Assembly (NCBI GenBank): GCA_002633025.1
Contig: NMRB01000147.1
Coordinates: 156,465-220,464, forward strand
Length of the DNA stretch: 64,000 bases
From: Notospermus geniculatus
Lineage: Eukaryota; Nemertea; Pilidiophora; Heteronemertea; Lineidae
Direction: 5' to 3'
Below the pieces are notes generated by a model that searched no databases, was not told the DNA's origin, and saw nothing but the letters and a program-made list of their open reading frames with translations. This document shows, one piece after another, positions 45,164 to 57,984 of this stretch. Within the stretch, counting starts at the first letter, position 1. Each line of letters starts with the position of its first letter. Both the position numbers and the translations under genes were made by a program.

Positions 45164-48100
45164 ATGCATTTTCTCGCTTCGTGTTCGGCAAACTTCCCCG
45201 AATAATTACATATAGATTAAGTTATTATATAGACACATCAGAATTATGGACAGCATTACCACTCAGACATGTTGCAATATGGTCTGAAATCACATCGACT
45301 AGGATTTTGTATATATTGCATAGTTGATTCAAAATGATTTGCATTTATAGCGCAAAGGCTGGCTGTGAAGTTTTTCCTCAGTGGAACAACAAAAATGGGA
45401 GAAGTAGGCAAATAAATGTATATTCAAATATATGCTTTTAAAACAGTTTGTTCAGATAAAGTAGCAGCTGGAACTTGTCCAGGAGGAAATTATGGTAGCA
45501 TTCCAACTTCAAAGATAGGACCAGAAGATATTTGTTTCAGTTATTCTCAAAGGAATTTTTGCTCTCTTCAGAACTTCTCCGTCAAACGTTGCTGGGTTTT
45601 TTCTGTCCACCAGATCAACATGCCTTCAGGTGTGTTTACTGGTAGTATACATTACCCACAACAATTAAAGACCGCGTATCGATTGCGTCATCTTTAGATG
45701 TTGTACAAATGAAAAGTTAGGGAAAATTATATCCAACTTACACCGTTTACTACAAATTGTTTTTTCTAGTTGTAAAATTCATGGCACCTAGCCATATATT
45801 AATTTTGCCACAATGGTCGAGGATTAGGGGTCGTGACCCCTGTAAGATACAATCTCCGACAACTCCACGCTTTATTAAAGGTGTCCGGACCACGTATTAT
45901 TTGTTGGCCTATTAGACCATTCCTCTAGGCCTTGCATTGTTGGTAGAAGACTGATGTTAGCCGACTAACTTTCTGTTCAATGCATGAAATAATTTAAAAG
46001 GATCTTTTACAAACATCTCATGACATATAGTGCACAACAAGTGTCCACCAGAAAAATAAAATTGGCAAACACATATTTTCATGCATTTTCATGCGAAATC
46101 ATGCATTATGCTTAGCATGCCATCTACTTCATCTTCTAAGAGCTGAGGATAAGCATTTCGAAACTTTCAGACTTCTTTCCATATCTTCACATTTCTGTGA
46201 ACTCCATCCTCCAGTGCATTATGTAAATGTACACTCCATTATCACCTCATCCAGCACATACTAATGGCCAAGCGCACCGTCCCTTTAAATCGCCAAAAAG
46301 CTTTGAAAGTCAGCTGGTCAGCTGCCAGTTGGTAGACGAAAAATTCCTGAGGGTTATAGGCATGAAGAGGAAAGAGATGCCGCAGACAATACAACAATGT
46401 CCACAAGTGACATCTTCATTACAAATGCAGTGTCACTATGTCACCCAGTTCTTTTGGGCATAGAAGGCCTACTTTTATGCCTGCATACACAAAGACACGG
46501 CTAAGTGCCTCTATAATCACAGAAGGGCTGATGACATCGAAAATTAACCATTTTATTTTCATCCCATGTTTGAAGGGGAATGGTACGGCAATAAGGATGA
46601 CGCCGAAACTCGTAGTAACGCAATCGATGTAGCCAGCAGCACACCAGCGATATCGCAAGCAATCGAAGAGGAGCTGTCAGTGAGTTGACCAACAGGTGTC
46701 ACTACGGCCCAACTCAATGCATATAGCGGATCCATTCATTCTTGATCGAGTACCAATCACGTGGATTTTCCTGCATATTGGTCTGCAAAAAAGATCGCAG
46801 CAAAGCTCCAGCGGCTTTTTGCAATACGCGCGGCTGACTGAGCTCCTATGCCACCGATCTTCTCGCCACAGCAGATAAGGCGAATGGTTGTCATTCTTTC
46901 GTCTCGTACATTTACACCCAGGTGGCCATAATGGTCCCTGGATCATTTTAACTGGGTTCTCTGTGATAGCCAATAGGACACCAAACATGGCTGTGATGCA
47001 CTAAAATGTTCGACAGTTGTTGTCCCAACTGCCTGTACGACGACGACGACGACATGTGGAAGCATCTTATTCAACGCCATCTTTTTGTAACCGACCCCTG
47101 ACTGTGCACATACATGTATAGGGTCAAAGCTGTGGTGGCAAACATCATGGTGAAGGAGCAAATGCTGAGTGACCAAGGCGGCAAATTCTTTGTACCCATG
47201 ATGAGCAGCTAAGAGTATCACATCACCAGAATGCGTCAAAGAATACTCAGCGTTATTCATGAGATTAGCAACAGTTTACCCATCTACGGCAATCACATTC
47301 AAGCGATGCTGATCTCGGAGGATTTGCAGATCAGAGGTGAAACGACGTTAATCGACCGCCGACACTGATGACGTCCCGTCACCCGCAATCATCGTGATGG
47401 CCGTTATCAATGATCAACACAAGGACAAGCAAATATTTGCAAAGTTTCTCAGCAGTGCGATCGCCAGCCATGCAACAAGTTCTAGGTTTTACCACAAAAG
47501 TTTTTTAAATACTGAACTGCGAACAATGAAGTGACTGAGGGATACACTTCATGTGTTGCCACCAGATGGCTCTCACTCCCTGAATTTTGGCTTTACGTAA
47601 TGGGCAGGAGCTACAACTTTTTTGTGGTGGTGGGGTGATACGAATCTGTCAACTTGATGCCTTGAATTCTATTTCGGTGGATAACAGAGCTATTTTCAGC
47701 ACCATTAGTGTTCCATGTGCAAATGTATGTACACAGATGACCCTGCCACATCATCGTTTGTTGCGTTCTCATTAATTCAATCCTGTTGTATCATAAGATC
47801 AACCAGTCAGAATTCAACAAAATTTGCAAAACATGCAGAATAATCTTGCCTATCACGTGAACGAGTCAGAATGAAAATCCGTTGAAGATTAAAGCAATAC
47901 TGTCGACATTTATAGAATGCGAAATTTGTAAGTTGAACCTTTATGTTGCATTCCATTATGGTTTTACGGACAAATACGCTTCAGGTCATCATCAGGAGAA
48001 ACCATGGCAAGCCCTGTTACTCAGCTTTACCTTCAGTTTTACCTTTCACTGACGTACAAGAGAAACATATTTAGTCAGGTTCTGGACAAACCTCATAACA

Positions 48101-49614
48101 GTTGGGATTCTTTATGGATCGAACCCCATCAAATTTTGAAATGTCTTTCTCAGCTTATGACTCGGATCGCACCACAGCGACTCATGATCATGATTTCTGT
48201 CTTCATCTTTATCTGCAGATATACATGTAGCTGTCCATACAATCTGCTGGGACAAGAAACTATGAAATTTAGTGTAATGAATCGCGACGCAAAAGTCATC
48301 ACGATGACTTGATTATGGAAGGTTAAATGATGAGGAGTCTATTTTTCGTCGAGCTGGCTCATTCCCACTGACTTATGTTACATTCATGGAATGGATCAAA
48401 CGATGGACAAGTCTGGATATTTGCCAAATTTGGAAATAGAGATGGAAATCATATGCTACCAGTTTTGATGCTCGCCGAGTGGCTACTGTCGTAGTTTTGA
48501 TCAACTGGTATGTGGTTACTGGTAGTTCACTTTTCGCTTCCTCCATTAAGAACATTGAAAACAGGCCAGTAATCCCCTACCACTCATCTTTGTTGAAACC
48601 AATTCAAAAACCATCATTCAATCACAGTGACAGTTCACTGATTGAAGCTCCTCTTATGCACCAAAAGTAATTCACCTCGTTTTATCTTCTAGATGTCAAA
48701 TGTCAAATGTCAAAGAGCAATAAAAAATGACACTGTCACCTCCACTTTGGGCCGTACCTAAGCAAGGGACCTTTATAAAGCCTTTATGAAGGTTATTAAG
48801 TCATAAATAAATATCATAATTGCATATGTATAGGATTTGCCCCATATTATATACAAGTTAATTCAGAAGTCATTCTTAGCACAGTCAAAAATAGGTAAAT
48901 GGAATCACCGCCTGTCTTCTTCACAAGTACAATCCTTTGTAGTTTTGATGAATGACTTCCCGAGATCAAAAAGCATTCCCAATGGTAGTGACTTTTAACA
49001 AAACCAAAGAAAATGTCAGTGACTGCAATATTTATGTGTCTGCTGTATCCTCCAGCAAGGTGCTTCTTATAGTAGGATTGAGTGGGACTAGGAAGTTCAA
49101 AAAGAGTGGCTTAAAGGTATATTCCTCTAGTCATCCCCAACAAATGCATACTCCACGACAGCGTTGAAATTTTTTGATAATTGGACGAAAATTTTAACAC
49201 TGCCATCGATACTAAATCGCCATCTTGAAATCCTGACGTCATCGTCGGCGGGCTAGTCTATCACGTGATGAGAACTTCTTTTTCAAAATGGTATTATTTG
49301 CAGAAAACAGTATTCATCTTGTCGAAAATGAAACAGAATAACTTTATTATTACTTTACATCTACTCAACCGTTGCTTGTATCACTCTATACCTTTATACA
49401 CCTGTCTTCAACGATCTATATTGTAAGCGTAGAAAACGAGTGATGGGGTGACCACTTCACAAACAGAAGAATTTCTTCTGTTCCTTCCGCGCGCGCACTA
49501 CTTTTCAAGATGGAAACCTACCACCGTCACTAGTGGCGATATGATTGACGTCATTGCACATATCGCCACCTAGCGTCAAGTTTGCAACAAATGTAACAAA
49601 AGATGGTGAGTTCT
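45164..49614. other. Unique DNA right of B2, no recognised gene
   Basis: No conserved exon was found. Frames at 45416-45697, 46227-46463, 46943-47260 (minus) and 48004-48312 match nothing recognised, and several overlap on opposite strands. A GAC/ACG triplet run at 47037-47053 causes the poly-V run in the minus frame. This is where upstream MICU exons would be expected if the gene continues to the right, but none was identified. Confidence 0.5.
46665..46850 (-). repeat. Dispersed repeat R1, inverted copy
   Basis: Reverse complement of the repeat beside exon beta (862-1060, 18215-18400): GTCAGTGAGTTGACCAACAG and GTGTCACTACGGCCCAACTC, then ATTCTTGAT and CATATTGGTCTGCAA. Clearly more diverged than the A1/A2 pair, so it is an older, independent copy. 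Confidence 0.65.
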
Positions 49615-49805
49615 TATATAGCACTTCATAGCGTATTACGCTCTCTAAGCGCTGCACACATTATTACCCCAGTCTATGATTCAGAAACCTTTCTGTAGAA
49701 ACCAAAGGGCAGTCACAATATAGCGCACACGATGGACATTTCAGGCCAGTTGAGAGTTACAGAGTGGCACAGCCGGGATCGAACCCGCGACCTTCCGATC
49801 AGTGA
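49615..49805 (-). mobile_element. tRNA-derived SINE-like repeat, head truncated
   Basis: On the minus strand GGAAGGTCGCGGGTTCGATC contains a good RNA polymerase III B box (GGTTCGATCCC, 49775-49785). It is followed by GCCACTCTGTAACTC and ends near 49615 in a block with AGCGCTT-like words (TATAGCACTT, TCTAAGCGCTGCACAC). The A-box half is absent: the sequence runs into the 12-bp microsatellite at 49820. Not a functional tRNA gene, since only the T-arm side is present. Confidence 0.55.
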
Positions 49806-49819
49806 TCAATATTGTCTTT

Positions 49820-50110
49820 TGAGCATAGAAAAGAACACCGAAAAGAGCATAGAAAAGAGCACCGAAAAGAGCATAGAAAAAGAACACAGAAAAGAACACA
49901 GAAAAGAGCATAGAAAAGAGCACAGAAAAGAGCATAGAAAAGAGCATAGAAAAGAGTACAGAAAAGAGCACAGAAAAGAGCATAGAAAAGAGTACAGAAA
50001 AGAGCATAGAAAAGAGCGCCGAAAAGAGCATAGAAAAGAGCACCGAAAAGAGCATAGAAAATAGCACAGAAAATGGCACAGAAAAAGAAAAGAGCACCGA
50101 AAAGAGCACC
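49820..50110. repeat. 12-bp microsatellite GAAAAGAGCAYA
   Basis: Units GAAAAGAGCATA, GAAAAGAGCACA and GAAAAGAGCACC in irregular order. All three minus frames and one plus frame stay open over 110-124 codons (KEHR repeat on plus). This is simple sequence, not a coiled-coil gene. It abuts the 5' side of the truncated SINE and ends with two TTAGGG-like words (50105-50120). Confidence 0.9.
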
Positions 50111-50119
50111 GGTTAGGGT

Positions 50120-51059
50120 TAGGGGTGAAGTGGGTGGAAACAGAAGTGCTGGACGAAGGCACAGGACAGACATAACAGGTTACGACATGTAAAATGCCCC
50201 CACTTTTTTAGAAGCAGGGGCATGCCATAACAATCATCAGCAATCCTTGCATTCTTGCAATTTCACAACTTCCTCCACAGCCTGCTTCAACCTGCATAAT
50301 CTTATCCTTCACCAATTTCATCATCTATTGACAAACCAGGGATAACTGCACTTCCACTTTGGTCACCACCCACAAGGCCTTACTTCCTTATTTACATTTA
50401 GGAAGTCTTTCATTTGTCCTGCAACAGAACAGACGTTTTGCCTGTGTAGGGACAGCTCACAACAATAAGAAGACCTTCTGTTTAACACCACCACCAATGA
50501 ATACTACACACGGAACTTCAGGTTTGCCCGATTAAACTGGAATGTCAACGTCAATGTCACTCTTTCTCACGATGAAGCCATAGTTTACCTTGCAGTATTT
50601 TTTCATTCATAAAAAGTTGAACCTAAAAAATTCTGCTTGACCCTTTTTAGTAGTGTGAATGGTACGGTGGCGTAATGAAGAGGTAATGCGTTGCTGCTGG
50701 CTATAATAGGAATTCTATGTGATATCTATAGAGGTAGGCTTCATCCATCATATCACATGAACACCAACTGAACTGGTGAGGTAAAGAATGAAAGAGACAG
50801 AACAGAAGCAACAAGGAATTCTAGTCCATAAATAATCCCCAAGATGGCAGCACCGGACCACAACCAGGCCAACTGGAATGTGGAACACATGCCTATGGGT
50901 GAATTTTTAGGAATTCCTGAGTGTAATCATTGACAAAGATACACAAGGCAAGTACAGTCCATTTCAGTATTAAAAAAAAAAAAAAAAACCTCCTCCCTCC
51001 TCACTTTTTACAAGTTTGACTGATGCTAAACTAAAGATTTTTTTTATGTGGCCTAAGTA
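50120..51059. other. No recognised feature
   Basis: Unique sequence; an A run of 18 lies at 50971-50988. No exon or repeat recognised. Confidence 0.5.
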
Positions 51060-51311
51060 CTGTTACATTTAGTTTTCGCAAATCTGACGAAACACGAAGT
51101 ACGAAATATGAAATTGGACTTCATTTCCATGACGTACATGTAATGTATTTCAGGAGATGGTTGGTACCACAAATGTCACTGCTGCAAGTGCCAGTGCATC
51201 TTTTAGCATATGATGTAAGACCAAGGGAGTCCACCTCCTGAAATACATTACGTCATGGAAATGAAGTCCAATTTTCGTATTTCGTGTTTCGTCAGATTTG
51301 CGAAACCTCAC
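51060..51311. mobile_element. TA-flanked foldback MITE, distant relative of family M
   Basis: About 250 bp. The left arm CGCAAATCTGACGAAACACG continuing to GACTTCATTTCCATGACGTA is repeated in reverse complement on the right (TACGTCATGGAAATGAAGTC to GACGAAACACG complement) and ends GCGAAACCTCAC, followed by TATTATG, as in family M copies at 36.6 and 63.4 kb. The left tip is less clear (CTGTTACATTTAG). Arms exceed 70 bp with few mismatches. Confidence 0.75.
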
Positions 51312-52267
51312 TATTATGTCAGCAGATATCATCGCTTAACCCTTCCAATGCCAAGCTGCCTTCATCAGATATACATAGAATATGTAAAATGCACCATCGG
51401 CGACTGACGCATGATCAAAATTGGACACCAACTTCGAGGAGTTGATTCATCGTCCAGTGTACTTCAGCGAGGCAACGCGTCATGAAATGACTCAAGTAAT
51501 TACAGTCTCGCAATCAAACGCCGACCAAATTGCGCAATGGGGTCAGCGTCAAATGCGAGACCGCGCAATCGGTCGCCGACGATGGTCGCGCGTCGAAGTA
51601 TGCACTAGCCTTAAGTCTACAAGTTGATAGAGAATAGCTACATATGAAAGCATAGTCAGAAGCAAAAACAGAGACTAATTGCTAGGGTTAGATGTCTTAG
51701 AGTTCATCTACTTTTCACCATGGGTGTCCCTCAAACCAAATACGGCCAAAAATGGTGGTTTATTGAATATACAGTGTACGGGCCCCCAATGCATGCTAGG
51801 CTTTCTCTACTAGCAGACACCACAAAAACCAAGCCATAAGAATGTGGAATTCTCGAAAACTGGCAACACCAACACAGCAAATTTTCGGTTTAAAATGACC
51901 TGGAAAAAGTGGGGGAAAAAGTGAGACAAGTGTAGCTTCTATTGCTCTACATTGTACACAGTGCCATAGAGGAGTGAAAACATTCTACCTGACTGTGAAA
52001 AGGTGAAAGGAGAGATAGATTAAATACTCAACACTACAAAAAACCCATCAAAATCTTACCCAAAGAATGCAGTATTGGAGTTGGACCTGACGGGAAAATT
52101 AACACTAACGTTTATAAATTCATGCACGTAAAAAAACAGGGAACACTAACAAGGTACGTACATGTACTTCAAAAACACCGCATGCCGTCAACCAACTAAC
52201 ATGGGATGACGTCACCACTCTCTACTACATTTTCCATGTGACTGCATGAAACCTATTTTATTTGGTA
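51312..52267. other. No recognised feature
   Basis: A plus frame at 51421-51627 is relatively GC-rich with many CG dinucleotides, but it matches nothing recognised and has no clear splice context. Confidence 0.45.
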
Positions 52268-52524
52268 AAGTATAATTCACCCTAACATCAACATGGGCAA
52301 AGTGCCAAGCTTGGAAATGTGCACAAGTCAGTGGTAAATAATCCATGTCGCAGTTACCTAATGATGTCAGGGTCACTTGAACAGCCTATAGCAAATACAC
52401 CAAGGTTGTGTTCAGTCAACTGGTAAATATTGTGGTTTGTGGTTTAATCATTGTGTTCACCTTGTGGTGTCTGTTGCACAGGCCTGGCACTTTGCCCATG
52501 TTGAAGTACGGGTGAATTATACTT
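52268..52524. mobile_element. TA-flanked foldback MITE, separate family
   Basis: 257 bp with about 45-bp arms: left AAGTATAATTCACCCTAACA then TCAACATGGGCAAAGTGCCA, right the reverse complement with a few differences, ending GGGTGAATTATACTT. Exact TA on both sides (52266-52267, 52525-52526). The start of the 164-codon frame at 52437-52931 lies inside its right arm, which weakens that frame as a gene. Confidence 0.8.
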
Positions 52525-52929
52525 TATTAACGGTAGCTTACAACAGCAGACATGTATGTCTACAGTGGCTTGACAGTAGCAAATATTACAATGAGACTAG
52601 ACATGATGAAATAAGCAGGAACTTAGGAGAGGTCAGCCCAAAATTTGAGACTATACACTCATGCTTGACAGACTACAAACTGATATCGACATCCTCCCAC
52701 AGCAGGGGTTTTACCTCGCTCCTCTTCATCAACTCACAAGTGTACGTGTGGGTGTATGAAGAGAAGGGAGGCCAAAGCCCTGCTATGGGAGGATGGATTA
52801 TCGAGTACTCTTACCCGAATCCCCTGATAAGCAAGAATGCACAGTTCACAGAATCAAGCCTGGTTGGGCACCAAATGTACATTGACAACCCACATGTGAA
52901 CGGCAGGAAGACAAGTGCAGTTCACACTT

Positions 52930-53305
52930 GATCACACTCTGATCAGACCAAAAATCCAGTTCACACTTGTCCATATTCTGATCAGACCAAAAATGTAGTT
53001 CACACTTGTCCATATTCTGATCAGACCAAAATGCAGTTAACACTTGTCCATATTCTGATCAGACCAAAAATGCAGTTCACACTTGTCCATATTCTGATCA
53101 GACCAAAATGCAGTTCACACTTGTTCATATTCTGATCAGAACAAAATGCAGTTCACACTTGTCCATATTCTGATCAGACCAAAAATGCAGTTAACACTTG
53201 TCCATATTCTGATCGGACCAAAAATGCAGTTCACACTTGTCCTTATTCTGATCAGACCAAAAATTTAGTTCACACTTGTCCATATTTTGATCGGACCAAA
53301 TGTTT
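52930..53305. repeat. 39-40-bp minisatellite
   Basis: Nine or so units of CAGTTCACACTTGTCCATAT followed by TCTGATCAGACCAAAAATG, with small length changes. Units contain TGATCA, an XbaI/BclI-like palindrome only by chance. The 164-codon frame on plus ends as it enters the array. Confidence 0.92.
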
Positions 53306-55431
53306 TACCATGTATACAAAATGTACTTCCGGAACAGTTATGTACCTACATGTACGTATGATTTGGCATTAGCCAAAAGTTACTTTGTCAGTTGAAGTGA
53401 ATTTGAAGGATGAGGAGAAATGAAAGAACCATAATTACCCTGCTCTTGTCCTGTGTAATTTAAGCANCAACCTTTGGTACGCACTGCCTAATCAACCAAA
53501 CCAACATATCTCATTCTGGCCTAAAAGAAGTGCTTTTTTCAAGGGAGAGTTCATTAAGGCTGAAAATGGTGTTCATAGACAGTGTTCCGTTAGCGCCTAC
53601 AGTAGAATATACACAACTTTGTCAACATTATGCACCATAAAGTAATGGTTAGTAAAGGTCACGTCACATGTTACCTAGTCTATTTGCATGACATCAGAAT
53701 ACATCATCATGTGACAGAACAACATTGTTTTCCTCATCCAGAACAAACCAAATGCTATTTTTAGATTCGTCGCATACCAGCAATGAACCAAATGACCACT
53801 TGCACATATCTGATTTTGAGAACGACCGCCTCGAGCAACTAGATATAAGGTGACTCAACTGACAGAAGGGGCAACACGACAGCAAATCACCGACACGGCC
53901 AGCCCATTGACGAGCATGCAATGGCTTTTTTGAAAAAGAAATTTTCGAGAATGTCTGATGCAATGATTGATGTAACTTGCACAAGAAGCTTCTCTTTCAG
54001 TTCTCAATTCCTTTTTGCATTTTTGCGAATGATGGCAGGAAGTCCAGCACCATCATATCCCTCTTCCAAACAACTTCAGTCTAAACTTGGCTTCAATGAA
54101 GATTGCAAGGAACCATAATAGTAACTGCATTACGACAGGAGGAGATTGTTCTGCACATTGTTGCCTTGTCATCAAACTCAGATGTAGGGGATGAAATCCG
54201 TGGGTAAAAAACACCCACATGGTGCGTCAGAAACCTCAAACCCGCAGATTAGTACTAAATCCCGTCATGAAAATCCACAAATATTTTGTTGACAGCAGAA
54301 CAGCAAAAACCATATTGTTGTCTCTGAATCCAAAGTTCAACGAGATGACATTTGTAGATTAATTAATCGGCCTAATTAGGCAAACCACAGTGGTTTGTTG
54401 TATCAGCAGCATATGACAAGCACATACTCAAAAAGGTTCCAAAATGACTACACACATGATAGGTTGTTGTGGCTGACAATGACACATGAAATCACAGATT
54501 AGCAAAATAACTTGCCCAGTCTACCTTTGCCCTTGCTCCATAAGTATTTGTGCACTTAGAGCATCAGTGGCCAAGATTAAATTCTGGGACATCCAGAAAT
54601 TCTGAAAAATCTCATTTCTCCATTTTAATGTGGTACAGGTGTAATGTGTGAGAATGCCCCCCGTATGACAATGCCCGCTTTATTGGGTCATATGAATAAA
54701 GACTAGTAAATGCTTTTACTTGGATTTTGCAATACAATTGCACTAGGCAATGCTGTACAAATCTGAAGAAAAAGCTTTTGCTAGTTTTTATTCATATTAC
54801 CCATTGTTCGGCGAGGGCACTCAAATACAGAAAGACATGTTGATCAGTGCCTCCCTCATTGTCACGTTGCCGCTTATTCCGTCAATCTTTTGTTTGGGGG
54901 CATTGGAAAACGGGGGGCAGTGAAAAACATTACACCTGTACCAATTTTCTCTTCACCTTTTTATAAATTTACACACCAAATCATCAACTTCATACCTGGA
55001 TGGAAGAAGACCAAATCATTTGACTGTAATTGATATCATTAAATTTTATAGAGAGACGCATGGTAAAACAATAAATGAGACAGCACTGAACAGAAATTCA
55101 CAAAGGCACCATTGCAATAAGGTCACATATTTTCTCCCGCAAATGGAAAAGTCTGGTTATTATATGCAATATGCCGGTTAATCCCGAGATCCGATTGTTG
55201 AGACGTGCTTCCCAAGGTCATGCACTGACACAGACTGTGGACTAATAATGCATAAATGCATATTTTTGATGACATGGACAACAAACTTTGACGATTCGCA
55301 CCCAGATAACTATTTATGATATTTGCAGATGTACGATTCTATGATCCTGCCACTGCCCTGACTGCATGCAGTCGTACTCAACTAGAATCAAACATCATGT
55401 ACCTCATGCTTGCGTACAAAGAGTGGTGATA
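53306..55431. other. No recognised gene; contains a single N at 53467
   Basis: Unique DNA. The frame at 53694-53984 (minus) and the partly overlapping 53921-54118 (plus) match nothing recognised. The N at 53467 (TAAGCANCAACC) is an assembly ambiguity not associated with any duplicated sequence I could see. Confidence 0.5.
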
Positions 55432-55586
55432 GGGAGGTTTAGAAAACCAAACGATAAACGTAAGCGTTAACGACAAAGTTATTTTTGTACCGAAAATCAA
55501 TATAGGCCTAAAATCTGGTTAATGTATAGCATGAAAAATAGCGTTGTCGTAAAGTTTATGTTTATCGTTTGATCCCTAAACTTCCC
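55432..55586. mobile_element. Foldback MITE, family M, copy 3
   Basis: 155 bp, left arm GGGAGGTTTAGAAAACCAAA with CGATAAACGTAAGC, right arm GTTTATCGTTTGATCCCTAA ending CTTCCC. TA precedes the left tip; the right flank is TCC, so the second TA has mutated or been lost. Arms are more diverged than in the other copies. Confidence 0.8.
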
Positions 55587-57689
55587 TCCTTCCGACCATT
55601 TGTTAAGTGACCAGATTTTGGAGACAAATCATTTCACAAAGCACTTCACCTTGAATTCCACTTTACTTTCAACCGTAAGAACCCCAGTTCCTTTTTTCCA
55701 AGGAAAACCCAACCCACTAGTAGTTTGACATAGAGACAACAGTTTGACGTTGAGCGAATGGAGACACTATGGAGACATGCAAAAAGTAAACAACGCCAAA
55801 CAGCTTATCGGTCCGAGGAAAAATACTAGAAGTTCGAGGCGGCATCGAGTAAAGGACTGGGAAATCTCACAATCATTGTAGTTGTTACCCAAATTTTAAT
55901 GGATTAACGGTGTCTCGGCTAGAACAAGGACCCCTACCGAAACAGGAAGGGCAGAACACTGATGTCTAATCAAAACACCATTCAAACATATGCATGACAA
56001 GGGCCAATGTTTTAGGCTTGAAGACATGCGTAGGCCTTACATGCCTTGTAATTACTCATCAAGCACGTACCCATTCATTGCCTTTTAAAAACTTTGCCAA
56101 ACCTTGACTTGGCTGTTAAGGACACATTAAGGAAATTCATTCTTCAATTTTGAATTAATGTTCAAAGGTGAGCCAAACATTCTATAGACTTATAACCACA
56201 CAGACCGGGAGTGCAAACCTCTTGTCCAAACTTGATGTCTTTTTTGTTTGTCGGCGGTTCCTTTTTGTTCTTGTTTACCAGAAATTTTTAAATAAGGAGT
56301 TGTAGTCGACTTAATTCAACAAGATGGAACTGGTGAGATCACACACCCAGTAGGCCTACAAGAAGGTGGTGTTACCAGGTCATTCACAAGGTGAAGAAGG
56401 ATGTACGTCCTGTGTGCCTTGATTCTCTTCCCAAGCTCCAATTTTTGGACTGGCTTCGGTCTTTAGATGATATAATTATGCAACTGGCTCTTGGCGTTAC
56501 CTTGTTTCAAAGATGACTTCATTCAAGGTCACCAAAAACAGTGTCATTTCAACGAGAAACATCACTGATTCAGTACAGCTTCCAAAAGCTTTGCAATGCA
56601 AACTGGTATCCCTCTTGGTGAGAGAGTCAGCATCCTAAGGGTTAACCATTCACGACAAGCAAAGAATCCAGGTGGCCCAATTAGGCTAGACGTACATGCT
56701 TAAACCAACAGACGCACCTCTCAAGGTCGAATTCTTACACCATTATGCTAATGATGACAAGAAGAAGACCATGTGCCCCCCCCCCCTCGGGAACTTATGC
56801 ATGGAAAATAGGGAAAAAAATCATGAGCAGCAAAAAGAGGCGAAGACCCAGAAGGGCCATACCCTTGATGATGGTAACGCCAAGATGATGGGCTGCTGAG
56901 ACGGGACTGGCTCAGTATCATACTGTGGTATATTGTCCCGAAATCAGTTCAGCGTGATACTGATATGTTGGCCATTCCCCTCCTATTCTACTATTGTAAT
57001 GTTATACCCAATGATTCCCAAAAATGGATCCACAGGGAAAATTCCAATAGGCTCATGAAATGATCATCCCTCGCATAAAAAAAGTAAAACAGTATTAATA
57101 TTGGTTGATAATCTCTAATTCCACAAAGGAAGCCCGTTCTCCTGAAGGCACGATTGTGACCCGGGAAATGTCCGAGATCCTCGGTGCATATTCTTATCAT
57201 GATTAGCAAGGAATGCAGAAAAGAATGGTGAGGGCGGAATCTCATTGTCGGATTAATCATTATATGTCTGCATTCTGCGGATAGTAATCTGTATTCTCCA
57301 ATTTTAATCATTCACTTTCAATTCTTATACTTTGCCTTGAACCATCTACGTATCTTCTCGACCCATTCATGTCTAAAGACAATTTTTTCCAAACAATTTA
57401 AGTAAGTATACATGTAGGCCTACATATGTTTTTTGGGTACTTAAATAAATACAGATCAAAATCATCTGGGTTTTTTCACGTGAATTACAAGGCTCACAAT
57501 ATATTTTATATCCATAGTTAAGCTGTGCACTTTTCTTCGTTACATCAACATGTTATCCATTTATTGAGTTTCTATTATGATAATCACTTTTTAAAATCGT
57601 CAGCTATCATTTCTTGTCCAACATAGAGCACAAAAACTTTGACCTCGGTGACCTTGAAAAGTAAGTCAAACCAAAAACCCGTTATATAT
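55587..57689. other. No recognised feature
   Basis: Unique sequence with a short C run at 56776-56785. No splice-supported conserved peptide; frames at 56696-56899 and 56991-57311 are unrecognised. Confidence 0.5.
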
Positions 57690-57982
57690 GTAATGTACTC
57701 TCATTAGATACACCTATGATAAAAATTTGGAGGTGATCCAGTCATTAGTTCAGGAGTTATTGCACTTTTTGTGTTTTTGGTTTCCGCCACCTGGTGGCCA
57801 AGCTAAGAGTCGAATCGGACCGAAACTTGGTGTCATAGGTCATCTGACCTAGGGGTATATATGTACCAAGTTTCAGATCAATAGCTCCAGCGGTTACGAA
57901 ACGTGCCCTGCTAACGGACGACGACGACGACGACGACGACGGACGCAGACCCACGGCAAGAGCTCACCGCAGGTGAGCTAAA
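57690..57982. repeat. Dispersed repeat R2, copy 2 (longer)
   Basis: Longer version of 12844-13072. It contains GAGTTATTGCACTTTTTGTG, CGCCACCTGGTGGCCAAG, TCGGACCGAAACTTGG, ATATATGTACCAAGTTTCAG, a GAC triplet run (57916-57940) and the palindromic end GCTCACCGCAGGTGAGC. The order matches copy 1, which lacks much of the middle. The CCACCTGGTGG box resembles a CTCF core, but nothing here shows that it is bound. Confidence 0.75.
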
Positions 57983-57984
57983 AA

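Noticed and set aside
50105-50120. Interstitial telomere repeat (TTAGGG words)
   Set aside because: Only about two units at the end of a microsatellite; expected by chance or slippage.
49732-50173. 110-124-codon frames of KEHR or LFSM/CSF repeats
   Set aside because: Product of a 12-bp microsatellite that lacks stop codons.
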